From Ureaplasma sp. ES3154-GEN (GTDB lineage: Bacteria; Bacillota_I; Bacilli_A; Mycoplasmatales; Mycoplasmoidaceae), in the NCBI RefSeq assembly GCF_025780075.1, contig NZ_JAOXHM010000004.1:1-64000 (forward strand): 64,000 bases of DNA. The letters are read 5' to 3'. The notes under the pieces were generated by a model. The model did no database searches. It had not been told where the DNA came from and saw only the letters and a program-made list of their open reading frames with translations. Shown here in pieces: positions 1-10,650 of the stretch; position 1 is the first letter of the stretch; every line of letters starts with the position of its first letter. The position numbers and the translations under genes were made by a program.

Positions 1-231
1 AAGTGTAAACTTAACCTTAACTTGGTTTCCGTTTCGTCCGCCATTAACATCCTCACTTGTAAAACTACTAATTGTCACCGGTTTTGTTGGTGTTGAAATA
101 ATTAGTTCAGGAGTATAAGTTATGTAACGTGAATTATCTAAAGTAACGTTTGTGCTTGTTGCTCAGTAAACACCTTTTAGTTTATATTTGCTATTTATGT
201 GCAAATTTTGATTTAATGTGTAGATTCACAT
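1..231 (-). pseudogene. Partial or decayed surface-protein fragment (Ig-like repeat domain)
   Basis: Reads on the minus strand from about 231 out of the left edge, with in-frame TGA as Trp. The residues (Y-K-L-K-G-V-Y-W near the start, then a T-P-E-L-I-I-S-T-P-T-K-P linker) resemble the end of one repeat and start of the next in the large lipoprotein at 10651, a fold that may be DUF1410. An in-frame TAA at 243-241 cuts it off upstream and no signal peptide or ribosome site is visible. A second frame just upstream (about 323-235) has domain-like sequence, so a frameshifted gene or silent cassette is likely. Its extent beyond the window is unknown. Confidence 0.4.
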
Positions 232-403
232 TAGTTGCAATTAAAGTTTGGAATTATATAAAGGTTTATTGTTTTATTTACAAACCCAAATTCTAAACTT
301 GCATATTTTTGTTCAGAAATAAATTATATAGTATTTGTAATTTGTTTAAAAAGTTTGCATAATCAATCTGAAATCTTTTGATTATTAATTTGTAATTTAT
401 CAT

Positions 404-433
404 AAAAAAGAATAACCTTAGTTATTCTTTTTA
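404..433. terminator. Rho-independent terminator of msrA/mgtE
   Basis: Ten-bp stem AAAGAATAAC / GTTATTCTTT with loop CTTA, flanked by A- and T-runs so it can act in both directions. It overlaps the end of msrA and would stop minus-strand transcription from mgtE-msrA. Confidence 0.75.
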
Positions 434-901
434 AAACTTAATATGACAAGTCACATCAGGATGTTTATCACTATAATTCTGGTGGTATTCTTCTGCAAGA
501 AAGTAATTTGTTAATGGTAAAACCTCTGTAACAATTGGTTTAGTGAACTTGTTGCGTCATTGATTAATAGTTGTGTTAATTACTTCTTTATCATTGTTAA
601 TTTCAAAATAAATTCCATTTCGATATTGTGTACCGTGGTCTACACTTTGGTAATTTAGTGCAGTGGGATCAATAACACTAAAAAGCTCATTAATCAAATC
701 GGTAAGGGTAATTTGTTCTTCTTGATAATAAACCTCAAGAGTTTCAACTGCTTTTGTTAAACCAGTTTTAACCTCTTCATAACTAGGATTATTAATTAAA
801 GAATTAGCATACCCAACTGTAGTAAAAACTACTCCAGGAAGTTTTTTGAAATATCCTTGCATACCCCAAAAACATCCGCCTGCTAAATAAATACGACGCA
901 T
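431..901 (-). CDS. msrA: Peptide-methionine (S)-S-oxide reductase MsrA
   Basis: A 156-residue protein that reduces methionine-S-sulfoxide in oxidised proteins in the cytoplasm, using thioredoxin. The N-terminus carries the family motif G-G-C-F-W-G with the catalytic Cys near residue 10, and Y-R-N-G-I-Y follows mid-protein. One Trp near the C-terminal third is encoded by TGA at 559-557. Its ATG overlaps the mgtE stop codon (TAATG on the minus strand), so it is translationally coupled to mgtE. Length is at the short end for the family because the N- and C-terminal extensions are absent. Confidence 0.93.
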
Positions 902-2472
902 TATTGAATTACTCCTATATTTAAATCTTGTATATTTATGTTTGTTGTTGTGTTTGTGTTTACCATTGTTTCATTGATATGATCAATCACATTTTGATCA
1001 ATCACAATCATTAGGAATCCAATACAGATGCTAAAAAGAATAGTCGATGTAACCATATCTAGCAATGTAGAAAGAATTGGCGTTGACATAACTGTTGGAT
1101 CAACTTTCATACGAGTTGCGATAATTGGCAATAAGGCACCTAGAATTTTTGATAAAACAATTGATAATCATAAGGCAAGGGAAGCGCCAGCGCTGACAAT
1201 TGTACCAACTAGAATTGGACTATCGGTAGTTGTTAATGTCATATCTCCCTGCTTAATTTCGGGTTGGATAATTAAGAAGAAAATAATTAAACGGACAAAA
1301 TTAATTATTGCTAATACAACCCCGACAAGATTACCTACTAAAAATTCTTTTCACATAACCCTGGAGAATTCTTTTTTAGTAATCTCTCCGATGGAAAGAG
1401 CACGAATGACCGAAGCTGCAGTTTGACTACCTGCATTTCCACTGGTTCCTGTCATTGCAGGAATAATTGGGACTATAACTAGCGATGACAAACCAGCGGT
1501 TAATACTTGACCAAGATCTTGAAATTTAGATATTAAAAAAGCTGTAATAGTTGCAGAGATCATTAAAATGGCTAACCATAATAAACGAGATTTAAATAGC
1601 ACAAAGATACTAGTTTTCATATATGGAAACTCTAACTCTTTCATCCCATACATTTTATAAATATCTTCAGTTGTTTCTTCGTTAATAACTGGTAGGATAT
1701 CATTATCTGAAATATATCCTAATAAACGGTCGTTTTGGTCAATTACCGCAAGCTGTTCTAATGAATATTTAGAAAAAATTTCAATTACCTGATCAATTGA
1801 TTCATCACTGCGCAAGTAAAAAACATCTTCTTGAATGATATCTTTGATCGTTTTTTGGTTATTGGTTTGTGCAAAAAGCAAGTCATTAAAACCAACAAAA
1901 CCTTTTAATCGTCCAAATTCATCAACAACAAAGATGAAGTTATTACGCTCAAAATTATCATATTGTTTATGGATATCAGCAACAGCGTATTCAATTGTTC
2001 AATTTATATTTAAAGCATAAAACTCACTATTGATCAAACTCCCAGCCTCGTCTGGATCGTATTCAGATATTTGGTTTAAGGCAGCACGCTGTTGGGAATC
2101 AAGTGATAAAAGAATTTTTTTAATTTCCTTTGGGAACTGGTATGTTAAATCCACAATATCATCATTATATAATTCAAATAAAATAATTTTTAATTGTTGG
2201 ATTGTACTTTCTTGAATAATTGCGAGTTTGCTCGAATCATTCAAAGCTTTAAAAATTTCCCCACATTTATCATCTTTTGCTGCGATTAAACAAAAAATAT
2301 TTAATTGAGGATCACTCAATAATTCTAAAGATTGTGCAACTAAGTCAATCCGTCGATTTTTTAAAATCTTCTTGAGGGTGTTGATATCTTTTTGTTCATA
2401 AATTTTTTTTAAGTTTGTTGCAAATATATTAATGCTGTCTTTATTTTTTATTTGTTTTAGATTAGTTTTCAT
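901..2472 (-). CDS. mgtE: Magnesium transporter MgtE
   Basis: A 523-residue protein read through three TGA Trp codons (2001, 1353 and 1170 regions). Order of parts: N-terminal superhelical MgtE_N domain (about 40-150, ending in the family-typical Y-D-P-D-E-A-G-S), a CBS pair (about 150-290, with V-I-D-Q-N-D-R-L-L-G), then five hydrophobic helices to the C-terminus including the conserved P-A-M-T-G-T-S-G-N-A-G-S-Q selectivity segment. It forms a dimeric Mg2+ channel in the membrane gated by cytosolic Mg2+. Divergent from rpmG, with about 215 bp between them. The N-terminus is longer than in most bacteria. Confidence 0.93.
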
Positions 2473-2617
2473 TTTTCATCACCATCTTTATTGATTTTAA
2501 ACTACTAAATAATTATAATTATTTTTTAGCACTTACTTAAACCTTATGATATAAAAACCATTAATTATCTTAAATTAATCTAAAAAAACTAAAATTAATT
2601 ATTTTTTATGTTAAAAA

Positions 2618-2660
2618 ATTTATAATTTTATTATAAAGACCTTTTCGGTCTTTTTTAAAT
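2618..2660 (+). promoter_or_regulatory. rpmG promoter and leader hairpin
   Basis: TATAAT at 2621-2626 is followed within about 10 bases by a hairpin AAAGACC-TTTTC-GGTCTTT and a T-run (2635-2656). It lies at the expected transcript start, upstream of rpmG, so it looks like an attenuator or a 5' stabilising stem rather than the terminator of an upstream plus-strand gene, since none exists there. Confidence 0.5.
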
Positions 2661-2688
2661 GTTTGCAAAATAAGAAAGTAGGTTCTTT

Positions 2689-2832
2689 ATGAAAAAAGTT
2701 ATTTTAGTTTGTGAGGATTGTCTTGCACGTAATTATCACACAACTCGTAACCAGTATGCTCAAGAGCGTTTGGCGTTGAAGAAATACTGTCCACATTGCG
2801 AGCGTTCTGTTTTGCATAAGGAAACACGATAG
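2689..2832 (+). CDS. rpmG: 50S ribosomal protein L33
   Basis: 47-residue basic protein with two C-x-x-C pairs (C-E-D-C near residue 8 and C-P-H-C near 35), the zinc-binding form of L33. It is the first gene of the rpmG-secE-nusG group, a classical order. The secE ATG follows its TAG directly with no intervening base. Confidence 0.95.
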   Translation: MKKVILVCEDCLARNYHTTRNQYAQERLALKKYCPHCERSVLHKETR

Positions 2833-3321
2833 ATGGGAAAAAAAGAGAATAAGTTTGTTTCTGTACAAGACCGTGAACTAGAAATGAACGAAGCTTACGA
2901 ACAAGCGGTCAAAAAACAAAAAAAACAAGACTATTTAAAAGAAAAACAAGCATTAAAACAACAAAAATTAATTATTAAACATCAGCTACAAAATCGCAGA
3001 CAAAATATTCTAGCGATGCAAAAAAATCCAAATATTTCCAAAGATGAAATTCGCACATATAGCAATCAAACAAGTCAGTTAATTAAAGCTTTAGTATTGG
3101 AATACTACGAAGATGTGCGATGGTTAAATGCGAAATATGAAAAAAATAGTTTCTTAATTGAACGTTGATTTTATGGAGTAAATAAGGAATTACGTCGAAC
3201 AAGTTGACCTACAAAAAGGGTTGTAATTACAAGTTTTTTGGTAATAATTACAATTGTTCTAATTCTAATGGCAATTTTTTATGGAATTGATGCAGCATTT
3301 ATTCGCTTGAGTACAAAATAA
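2833..3321 (+). CDS. secE: Preprotein translocase subunit SecE
   Basis: 162 residues. The first ~105 residues are charged and Lys/Gln-rich, likely coiled coil, and are an extension relative to the ~60-residue core of most bacterial SecE. The conserved E-L-R-R-T-S-W-P-T-K amphipathic helix follows (its Trp is TGA), then one transmembrane helix of Ile/Val/Leu. It clamps SecY in the plasma membrane. Placement directly between rpmG and nusG confirms the call. Confidence 0.92.
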
Positions 3322-3333
3322 ACGAGGTAAAAT

Positions 3334-4167
3334 ATGGCAAATTATAAATTAAAGGATCACAGTGCAAAATGACTGGAAGATTTAAACATTAACGTGAACA
3401 TTAACCAACACCAATGATATATTATTACGGTTGTTGGTGGGAATGAACAAAAAGTTGTAACTGATTTAAAAAATAAAATTAAAGGTTACGGATTAGCAGA
3501 TTTTTTTAGTGATATTAAAATCATTAAACAAAAAGTCAAAGAAGTAAAAATTTACGAAAAAGATGATGCACCTTCTGTAATGCGAAACAAACCAGACGTA
3601 AAATGAGAAACTATTATGATAGACGGTGTTATTAAATACCGTTGTACACGAATTAAAGAACAAAATAAATTCCGTGGATACGTTTTTATTAAAGTTGATA
3701 TGACCCGTCAAGTATGGTATTTAATTCGAAATACACAAATGGTAACTGGATTGGTAGGTTCATCAGGAAAAAACACAACACCACACCCTGTAAGTGAAGC
3801 TCAAATTATGCAAATGATTGCAGAGAACGATCGCGCATCAATGATGGTTCAATTAGAAGAAGAGAAAAATGAAGAAATGCTAACAGATAACGAAAGCGAA
3901 CAGGTTACTGTAGTTAAAGATCACGAAGATGATGTAATTTACGAATTTAAACCCAACCAATCAGTTCGGATTCTTTCAGATAACTTCTATGATGAAATTG
4001 GGATAATTACTAAAGTAGATAATGCGAAAAAAACTGTGGAAGTTGAACTCGAATTCTTTGGTCGTTTAAACACTTTAAATTTGTCATTTAAAGATGTTGC
4101 CATTTATGATGAAGATGCTACGACTGATGATGAAATAACAACTGATGATGAAGAACTAGACGATTAA
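3334..4167 (+). CDS. nusG: Transcription termination/antitermination factor NusG
   Basis: 277 residues, longer than the usual ~180. An N-terminal NGN domain contains W-Y-I-I-T-V-V-G-G-N-E and F-R-G-Y-V-F-I-K-V-D-M, then V-R-N-T-type sequence and G-L-V-G-S-S-G. A strongly acidic insert (about residues 172-203) separates NGN from the KOW domain (about 205-255), and an acidic Asp/Glu tail ends the protein. It binds RNA polymerase and modulates pausing and termination. The insert and tail are the unusual parts. Confidence 0.92.
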
Positions 4168-4193
4168 TTTCATCTTCCTTTGAGGAGGTATTT

Positions 4194-5249
4194 ATGTCTA
4201 CTAATAACCAAAACCAAATTAATTTAAACCCTGAATATTCGATAAATAACCAAAATGAGCAAAACCAGATTTTTTTTCAGGTACAAGCTTTACAACAGGA
4301 AAATCTATTGCTAAAACAACAGAATCAAATTCTTTTGCAACAGCAAAATAACATTTTAACCCCTGCTGCGAGCGCTACCGAAAGAAACACGGAACCAGAA
4401 GTTATTCATCCAACCAAAGCCTTTGTAATGGATGTACAAACAAACGATAGAATTCCCGATTTTTATTTCAAAGAAATGAAAATGAGTATCTGAAAATTTA
4501 GTTTTTGGATTGTGATGATGTTTTGTTTATTGGGAGGGATTAGTTATTTTATATATGAAGTGGTGGTAAATAAGTTTTCACCATGGATTTTCCTTCCTTT
4601 CCTAGTTGCAATGGTCTTTAGTTTTTTCTTATTTTTAATGGGTTTATCTGATTATCGGAATTTTAAAAGAGAAAATAAAAACGTATCACAAAGTTTAGAT
4701 GTTCTCAATACGTCAAATTTTTTATTAAAGGTTTACAAGAAATTAGTTACAGCACCAATTGTAATTAATTGAACTGCTGCCTCTTTATATTTGGTTTTAG
4801 GTTTTAGTATTCTGTTTACATTCATCTTCACCTATTTGATTAACTTAATCAACAATGGTGCAATACATATTAGTCATATTTCGTTCTCAAATTTAGTTTT
4901 AATCCAAAATCCTAATGATTTAAATGATCCAATAAATCGTCAAACACCAATGTATGCAGTTATTGGCTTTGGAACACTGTTGTGCTTTGTATTTATCAGT
5001 CACTTAATGCTAGTAACATCTGCAAAAATTCGTTTAGATCGAATAAATGTTTATTACAAAGAACCAATTATTACTAATGATGATGAATTAAAACTCAAAC
5101 AGAGTGCTTTCAAAAAAGGTTTAATTGTATTTTGTATTTTATTAGTAATTATTGGTTTAATTTTACTAATTATTTATCTAGTTGTTTTTCGCAACAAACG
5201 CTATCGAAACTTTATAAGAAACGAGGTGCCAATAAATGCACAAAATTAA
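4194..5249 (+). CDS. Unknown multi-span membrane protein with Gln/Asn-rich N-terminus
   Basis: 351 residues, continuous when TGA is read as Trp (4491, 4770). A strong GAGGAGGT ribosome site precedes the ATG. Residues 1-95 are hydrophilic and Asn/Gln-rich with a short heptad-like L-Q-Q-E-N-L-L-L-K-Q stretch. Four hydrophobic helices follow in two pairs (about 105-155 and 195-335), with a basic C-terminal tail. No catalytic motif is recognised. Its end overlaps the start of fhs by 14 nt, so the two are coupled, but nothing suggests a shared function. Confidence 0.75.
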
Positions 5250-6816
5250 GGACTTAATAAATGAACATCACCTTAGTATTACTGAATATGATTTATACGG
5301 TGATTATATTGCAAAAGTTAAGCAAATTAAAAAAACGAATACCCAACCCGCTCGTTTAGTCGTTATGACGGCAATGAACCCAAACCCAGCTGGAGAAGGA
5401 AAGACCACTACTAGCATTGGTTTAGTGGATTGTTTAAATCGCTTTGGTGTTAAAGCGATGGGAGCTTTACGTGAGCCATCATTAGGACCTGTTTTTGGAA
5501 TGAAAGGAACAGGTTCAGGTGGAGGAAGTAGCAGATTAGAACCTTTTGGAAAAATTAATTTGCATTTTACAGGAGATCTGCATGCTATTGCAACTGCTAA
5601 CAATTTAATTGTTGCTGTGTTAGAAAACGAGATTTATAATAAATCAGATTTACAAGTTGATCCTGATAAGATTTTAATAAAGCGTTGTCTTGATATGAAT
5701 GATCGTTCATTGCGTGATTTAGAATATCAAATAAAACAAACTGTAGTTCACAGTGGTTTTAACATCACCGCAGCTTGTGATTTAATGGCGTTATTATGTC
5801 TAGTACAAAACACAGATGAATTTCTGTCTAAATTAAATAAAACAATTGTAGCCTACACATACCAGAATCAACCAATTACCATTGCTGATCTAGAAATTAG
5901 TGATGCGTTAATGACAATTCTTGAGGATGCGATGTACCCTAATTTGGTACAAACTGCAGAAAACAATCCTGTTTTAGTACATGGTGGTCCATTTGCAAAT
6001 ATCGCTCATGGTTGTAACTCCTTAATTGCTACACAAACGGCTTATAATCTTGCAGAAGTTGTTGTAACTGAATGTGGTTTTGGTGCTGATTTAGGTCTTG
6101 AAAAATTTATGAATATTAAATCTCAATTGGGGAATTTATCTGTAGATTTAATTGGTATGGTTATTTCTTTAAAAACCTTACGGCACCACGGAACATATAA
6201 TTTCAGCAATACAGATCCTTACCAGATTATCAAAAACGGTTTTGCAAATATTCTTGCTCATATCAAGCATATCAAACATTATGGAATTAACTATATTGCA
6301 TATATTAATATCAATGAACAAACTGACAGCGAAGCTGAACTCGCTTTTTTAGAGGCAATGTTGGATGAAAATAATATTCCTCATGCTCGCAGTTATGCAT
6401 ATGCATATGGTTCAAATCGTTCGGATGAAATGTTTGCGAAAACAATGCAATTGCTAGTAAAGTCCCATAATAATACTGTCAATTATTTGTACGATGTCCA
6501 AAAAGACGATATTACAACAAAAATTAATAAAATTATTCGAAATGCTTATCACGCAAATAAAGTTGTTTTTAGTGATCATGCAAAAAAACAACTTGAAGAA
6601 CTCACCCGGAATGATTGGTTTGTATGTATGGCTAAAAACCCTTATTCGTTAACTGATGATCAAAAAATTTTAAATGCACCTGTGGATTTTGATATTCACG
6701 TTAGTCGCTTAGAATTTAACAATTTTGCTAATTTATTGATTGTTATTACATCCCAAATTTTTCGGATGCCAGGTTTAAATAAAATACCTGCAGCAAAAAA
6801 TTTTATTATGAAATAA
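5236..6816 (+). CDS. fhs: Formate-tetrahydrofolate ligase
   Basis: 526 residues. It makes 10-formyl-THF from formate, THF and ATP in the cytosol, feeding purine synthesis and initiator-tRNA formylation. The ATP-binding loop P-N-P-A-G-E-G-K-T-T-T-S-I-G is near residues 55-68, and the F-G-M-K-G-x-G-x-G-G-G segment follows near 95. The VHGGPFANIAHG region and G-A-D-L-G-L-E-K-F are conserved. Slightly shorter than the usual ~555 residues. Start chosen at the ATG 10 nt after a GAGG site; it overlaps the preceding gene. Confidence 0.95.
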   Translation: MHKIKDLINEHHLSITEYDLYGDYIAKVKQIKKTNTQPARLVVMTAMNPNPAGEGKTTTSIGLVDCLNRFGVKAMGALREPSLGPVFGMKGTGSGGGSSRLEPFGKINLHFTGDLHAIATANNLIVAVLENEIYNKSDLQVDPDKILIKRCLDMNDRSLRDLEYQIKQTVVHSGFNITAACDLMALLCLVQNTDEFLSKLNKTIVAYTYQNQPITIADLEISDALMTILEDAMYPNLVQTAENNPVLVHGGPFANIAHGCNSLIATQTAYNLAEVVVTECGFGADLGLEKFMNIKSQLGNLSVDLIGMVISLKTLRHHGTYNFSNTDPYQIIKNGFANILAHIKHIKHYGINYIAYININEQTDSEAELAFLEAMLDENNIPHARSYAYAYGSNRSDEMFAKTMQLLVKSHNNTVNYLYDVQKDDITTKINKIIRNAYHANKVVFSDHAKKQLEELTRNDWFVCMAKNPYSLTDDQKILNAPVDFDIHVSRLEFNNFANLLIVITSQIFRMPGLNKIPAAKNFIMK

Positions 6817-6837
6817 TTTTAACAGAAAGGTTAAGAA

Positions 6838-9201
6838 ATGATTAACAACGAAATCAAAGAAAAAAAAGTTCTAGCTAAACTAGAAAAAAATAAAAAAGTT
6901 TCGTTAATTGGATTTGTGCTGTTAACAGCTAGTGCAATTATTGCTTTTTATACTTTCCCTTCGTTGTCAACTGCAGGTTGAATTGCGATTATTTTCGCTT
7001 TTGTAACCGCTTTTTGCTGATTTATTCCTATCGGAATGGCTGCTGCAGAAATGGCAACGATTAAAGGGTGGACACATGGGGGATTATTTACCTGAGTCCG
7101 GAATTTAATTGGACCACGTGCGGGATTCTTGGTTACTTGATTACAATTTCAAGTGACATTTGGATTTGTCGCAATGGTATTCTTTATTCTTTCTTCCTTC
7201 TCATTTAGTTTTGTGGGCAGCGAAGGATACAACTACTTTAATACATTAAAGTTAGGTACAACTTTAAACCAAGCAAGTAGTATTAATTTATCAAAGACAT
7301 TTAATTCAGGAGCAGCATATGGAATTGCTATTGCTGTATTATTTGCTTTAATCGCTTTATCCTTATGAGGACAGAAACGTGTTCATCAGATGGGGCAAAT
7401 TGCATTAGTAATTGGAATTTTATTACCTTTTGCTATCGTGATTGGTTTTTCATTCTACACAATTGCCACTCTTGATGATCCACTATATTACATCGGAAAT
7501 ACATTCTTAAAAGAAGGACATTTGTCGCCAAATGTAACTGGTTCATCGTACGAACTGAATAAAAATTTTATGTCATCAACAGTAATGGCGTCATTTATGG
7601 CATTTAGTTTTAGTTTGCATGGTGTGGAGGTATCCGCAATTGCTTCAAATCGAATGAATAATCCATCGAAACAATATCCGCGAGCGATGATTATTGTAGT
7701 AACAATTGCTTTATTATGTATTGCTATTGGGTCAATTATGATTTCAATGACCGTACCAACTTCAACATTATCATTCAATGGTGGATTAGTGCAAACAGTA
7801 ATGTTTAACTTATCAGTAGGTGGAGTTGATGTTAATTTACCAAATGTTGATGAAACAAGACATTTTGCAACATTAGCGCATGCTTATGAAGTTGTTGAAC
7901 GTGATTATGGAACTGCAGCTGCAAACCAAGTAATGTACCAATACATTTATCATGAATCGATTAATGATGCTCTACTAGCATCAGGATCTGCTGCTAATAA
8001 CCAAGCTTCAGCAGGTTTATTAGTTAAGAGTGATGAATTAGATAATTCGATAGCTAACCCAAGTAATTTTATTCAAGTTGTAGATCGAAATATTGATCGT
8101 ACGGCAATGCAGGGTTTCCAAGCAATTTCGTTCTTTATTGGAATTGGGGTATTGATTGAATTATCGGTATGAATGAGCAACCTATCAACGGGGTTGAATT
8201 ATGGTATGCGTCAGGCTCATTTTCCAAAATGAATGACTTACCAAATTAAAAATGGTTCTGCTCTGACTATTGCTGCATTGTGATTTATTATTCTTTCTGG
8301 AGTTTTTGCAGTATATATGTTTGGATATAACTCGCTATTTGCATATGAAGGAAAAACAATTACTGATATTCTTGCCAACGAAGGGGTTAAAGATGATGGA
8401 ACATCTCTAAACTTAACAACTGCGCAACTTGACAATATTAAAGATCAATTCCGTCATATATACCATTTAGATATTGAACACACAAAAGCTCATATTTATC
8501 ACTTTGATTATGCTCATATTAGTAATGATCAAGTTAAAAAGATAATGGATCAGATTGCAGAGTTTACTGGTTATCAACCAGTGGCATCTGGTACGCCGGC
8601 TTCAATTACCAATGTAGGGTTTATCTCAAATGTTGTTTCACAAATCTCAATGTATTACATTGGTTATAATATTTTCTTAATTGGATACATTAGATTTGTT
8701 ATTAAAGCAAACCACTTAGACCGAACATTCAAAATTAAACACCGTTGAATACAAATAGCACTAGCGAGTTTAGCGATTGGGGTTAACTCGTTTGCGGTGG
8801 TTGCTACTTACTTACCAGCAGCCCCTGAATTATATCCTGGGCAAACAGTATACTACTTATTTATCTCAATTGCCTTACCAATGTTTATTGGAATGCTATT
8901 GTTTGGGTTATTTATTTACTTAGTAGTATACGTATGAAACAAGAAACGTAATATCTTATTGCAAGAAACGCCAAATCTTGCCAATGTGGACCAAAATGTT
9001 CTTGATTTAATTAAAAACCCACAATTATATGTAAATGATCCACGTTTTGTAGATCAACAAATGCGTCTCGCGTTTATGAAACATAAATACGAAACTTATC
9101 AAGAAACAACAGACAAAGAGAATAAAATTTTATTAAACAAACAATTATCTTACTTAAGTGATCAGTTTGAAAAAGCGTTTCCGCCTGAGATTGAAGAATA
9201 A
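6838..9201 (+). CDS. Large APC-type amino acid permease
   Basis: 787 residues in one frame with many TGA Trp codons. Helices 1-2 with intervening G-W-I-A-I-I-F-A and a P-I-G-M-A-A-A-E-M-A segment fit the APC superfamily; the helix around F-S-F-S-L-H-G-V-E-V-S-A-I-A-S-N-R has the family's E-x-S-A/G core. Two long hydrophilic insertions (about 340-425 and 490-590) are unusual for a permease and probably face outside. The last ~75 residues are a charged cytoplasmic tail. Substrate cannot be read from sequence. No terminator is seen before the infC leader. Confidence 0.85.
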
Positions 9202-9213
9202 TCATTAGTTTTG

Positions 9214-9222
9214 TGGTATAAT
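9214..9222 (+). promoter_or_regulatory. Extended -10 promoter of infC-rpmI-rplT
   Basis: TGGTATAAT, an extended -10 element (TG one base before TATAAT at 9217-9222). The predicted start near 9229 coincides with the first base of the leader stem. Confidence 0.7.
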
Positions 9223-9228
9223 AATTAA

Positions 9229-9370
9229 TTGTATAAAGAAAGAAGTATTTACAATAGTACTTACTCACCTGATTTTCAATAAAGAGAATGGGTATCATGC
9301 TTTTTGACTGATTTTACAACAATCAACCGATTTTCTTTATACAAGTAAGTAATAAAAAGTAGGAGTTTTA
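9229..9370 (+). promoter_or_regulatory. Structured infC leader, probable L20-type autoregulatory RNA
   Basis: A 12-bp perfect closing stem pairs TGTATAAAGAAA (9230-9241) with TTTCTTTATACA (9332-9343); inside is a smaller AAGTA/TACTT hairpin (about 9242-9263) and further unpaired sequence. In Firmicutes the infC-rpmI-rplT leader is bound by L20 to repress the operon. Position, size and closing stem fit, but I did not match the L20 site base by base. Confidence 0.65.
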
Positions 9371-9931
9371 ATGAATAAAGCACCAGATACAAAAGACCCA
9401 CGAGTTAATAAAGATAATCCAAAACAACCGTTAATTAATGAAAATATTCGTTTCAAACGAATGACAGTAATTGATGCACAAGGAAATAATTTAGGGGAAT
9501 TAGATCGTGAAGAAGCACTAAGATTAGCAAATCAAGCAAACTTAGATTTAGTTTTAATTGCACGACGCGACAATAAATCAGTGGTTAAAATTCTTGATTA
9601 CGGAAAATTCAGATATGAACAAAAGCGTAAACAACGAGAAAATAGAAAAAATCAAACTACTACCAAAGTTAAGGAAATTAAAGTTAAGCCAACAATTGGT
9701 GACCATGACTTAAACGTGCGGATTGAAAATGCAAAAAAATGACTTGCGGACAAGGATTATGTAAAATTTGTAGTTGTTGCTCGTGGTCGAATGGCATCAA
9801 AAATCGAAATCATTAACGGAGTGTTTCAAAAATTTGCCTCTGCTTTAGAGGGTATTGCAAATATTGTTCAAGCTAATAAAAAGATTAATGATATGCGGTA
9901 TGAATCACTCATTGAACCTCTGAAAAAATAA
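9371..9931 (+). CDS. infC: Translation initiation factor IF-3
   Basis: 186 residues. N-terminal domain has the conserved N-E-N-I-R-F-K-R-M-T-V-I-D-A-Q-G-N-N-L-G; the linker and C-terminal domain carry Y-G-K-F-R-Y-E-Q and K-E-I-K-V-K-P-T-I-G-D-H-D-L. Start is an ordinary ATG with GGAG 6-9 nt upstream, not the AUU often used for infC autoregulation. First gene of infC-rpmI-rplT. Confidence 0.96.
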
Positions 9932-9949
9932 ATTTAAAGGAAAAGAATT

Positions 9950-10144
9950 ATGGCTAAAATTAAACAAAAAACAAAACGTGCTGTTGCAAAACGTTTTAGC
10001 ATTACTAAAAACGGTAAATTAAAAAGAAAACACGCTTACCGTTCACATTTAGCTTTAGGTCGTTCTACAAAAGCAAAACGTCAATTACGTAAAGATACAT
10101 TAGTAAGTGCTAGTGATATAAAACGTTATATTCAATGCTTATAG
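9950..10144 (+). CDS. rpmI: 50S ribosomal protein L35
   Basis: 64 residues, very basic, with the L35 pattern K[11 protein letters not shown] and [10 protein letters not shown]. Sits between infC and rplT, 18 nt after infC. Confidence 0.95.
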   Translation: MAKIKQKTKRAVAKRFSITKNGKLKRKHAYRSHLALGRSTKAKRQLRKDTLVSASDIKRYIQCL

Positions 10145-10159
10145 GATAAGGAGAATTTT

Positions 10160-10528
10160 ATGAGAGTAAAAGGTGGAAGCGTAACGCGTCAAAGACGCAA
10201 AAGTTGATTAAAAAAAGCAGAAGGTGCATGAGGAACACGTCATACATCTTATAAAACCGCAAAACAAACAGTTATTCGATCAAGCCAATATGCTTACCGT
10301 GACCGTCGTAACAAAAAACGTGATTTCCGTAAACTGTGAATTTCACGTATCAATGCTGCTGTTCGTGCATTAGGTTATACATATTCAGCATTTATGAACG
10401 CATTGGTTAAAAATAATGTTGTTTCAAAAACTGATAACGCTGGATTAAATCGTAAGATGTTATCAGAACTTGCAATTAATAATCACGAAGCATTCGTTAG
10501 TCTTGTTAACGAAGTAATGAACAAATAA
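10160..10528 (+). CDS. rplT: 50S ribosomal protein L20
   Basis: 122 residues beginning M-R-V-K-G-G, with [19 protein letters not shown] typical of L20; three Trp are TGA. L20 is needed early in 50S assembly and is the likely repressor acting on the leader at 9229-9370. Confidence 0.95.
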
Positions 10529-10551
10529 TTATATTAATTAACTTATAATAA

Positions 10552-10588
10552 AATAATCATTTCCAAACCGAGGAGATGATTATTTTTG
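10552..10588 (+). terminator. Terminator of infC operon
   Basis: Nine-bp stem AATAATCAT / ATGATTATT (10552-10560, 10576-10584) followed by a T-run. Confidence 0.75.
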
Positions 10589-10650
10589 TTTTATAGCTTT
10601 AAAGTTATATAATGTAATTAAACAAAAAATTCTATATAAGCAGTTTAATA

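Noticed and set aside
1028-1426. Plus-strand ORF of 132 codons
   Set aside because: It is the antisense shadow of mgtE, whose protein motifs are clear. The same holds for the long minus-strand ORF at 38837-39625 opposite tsf.
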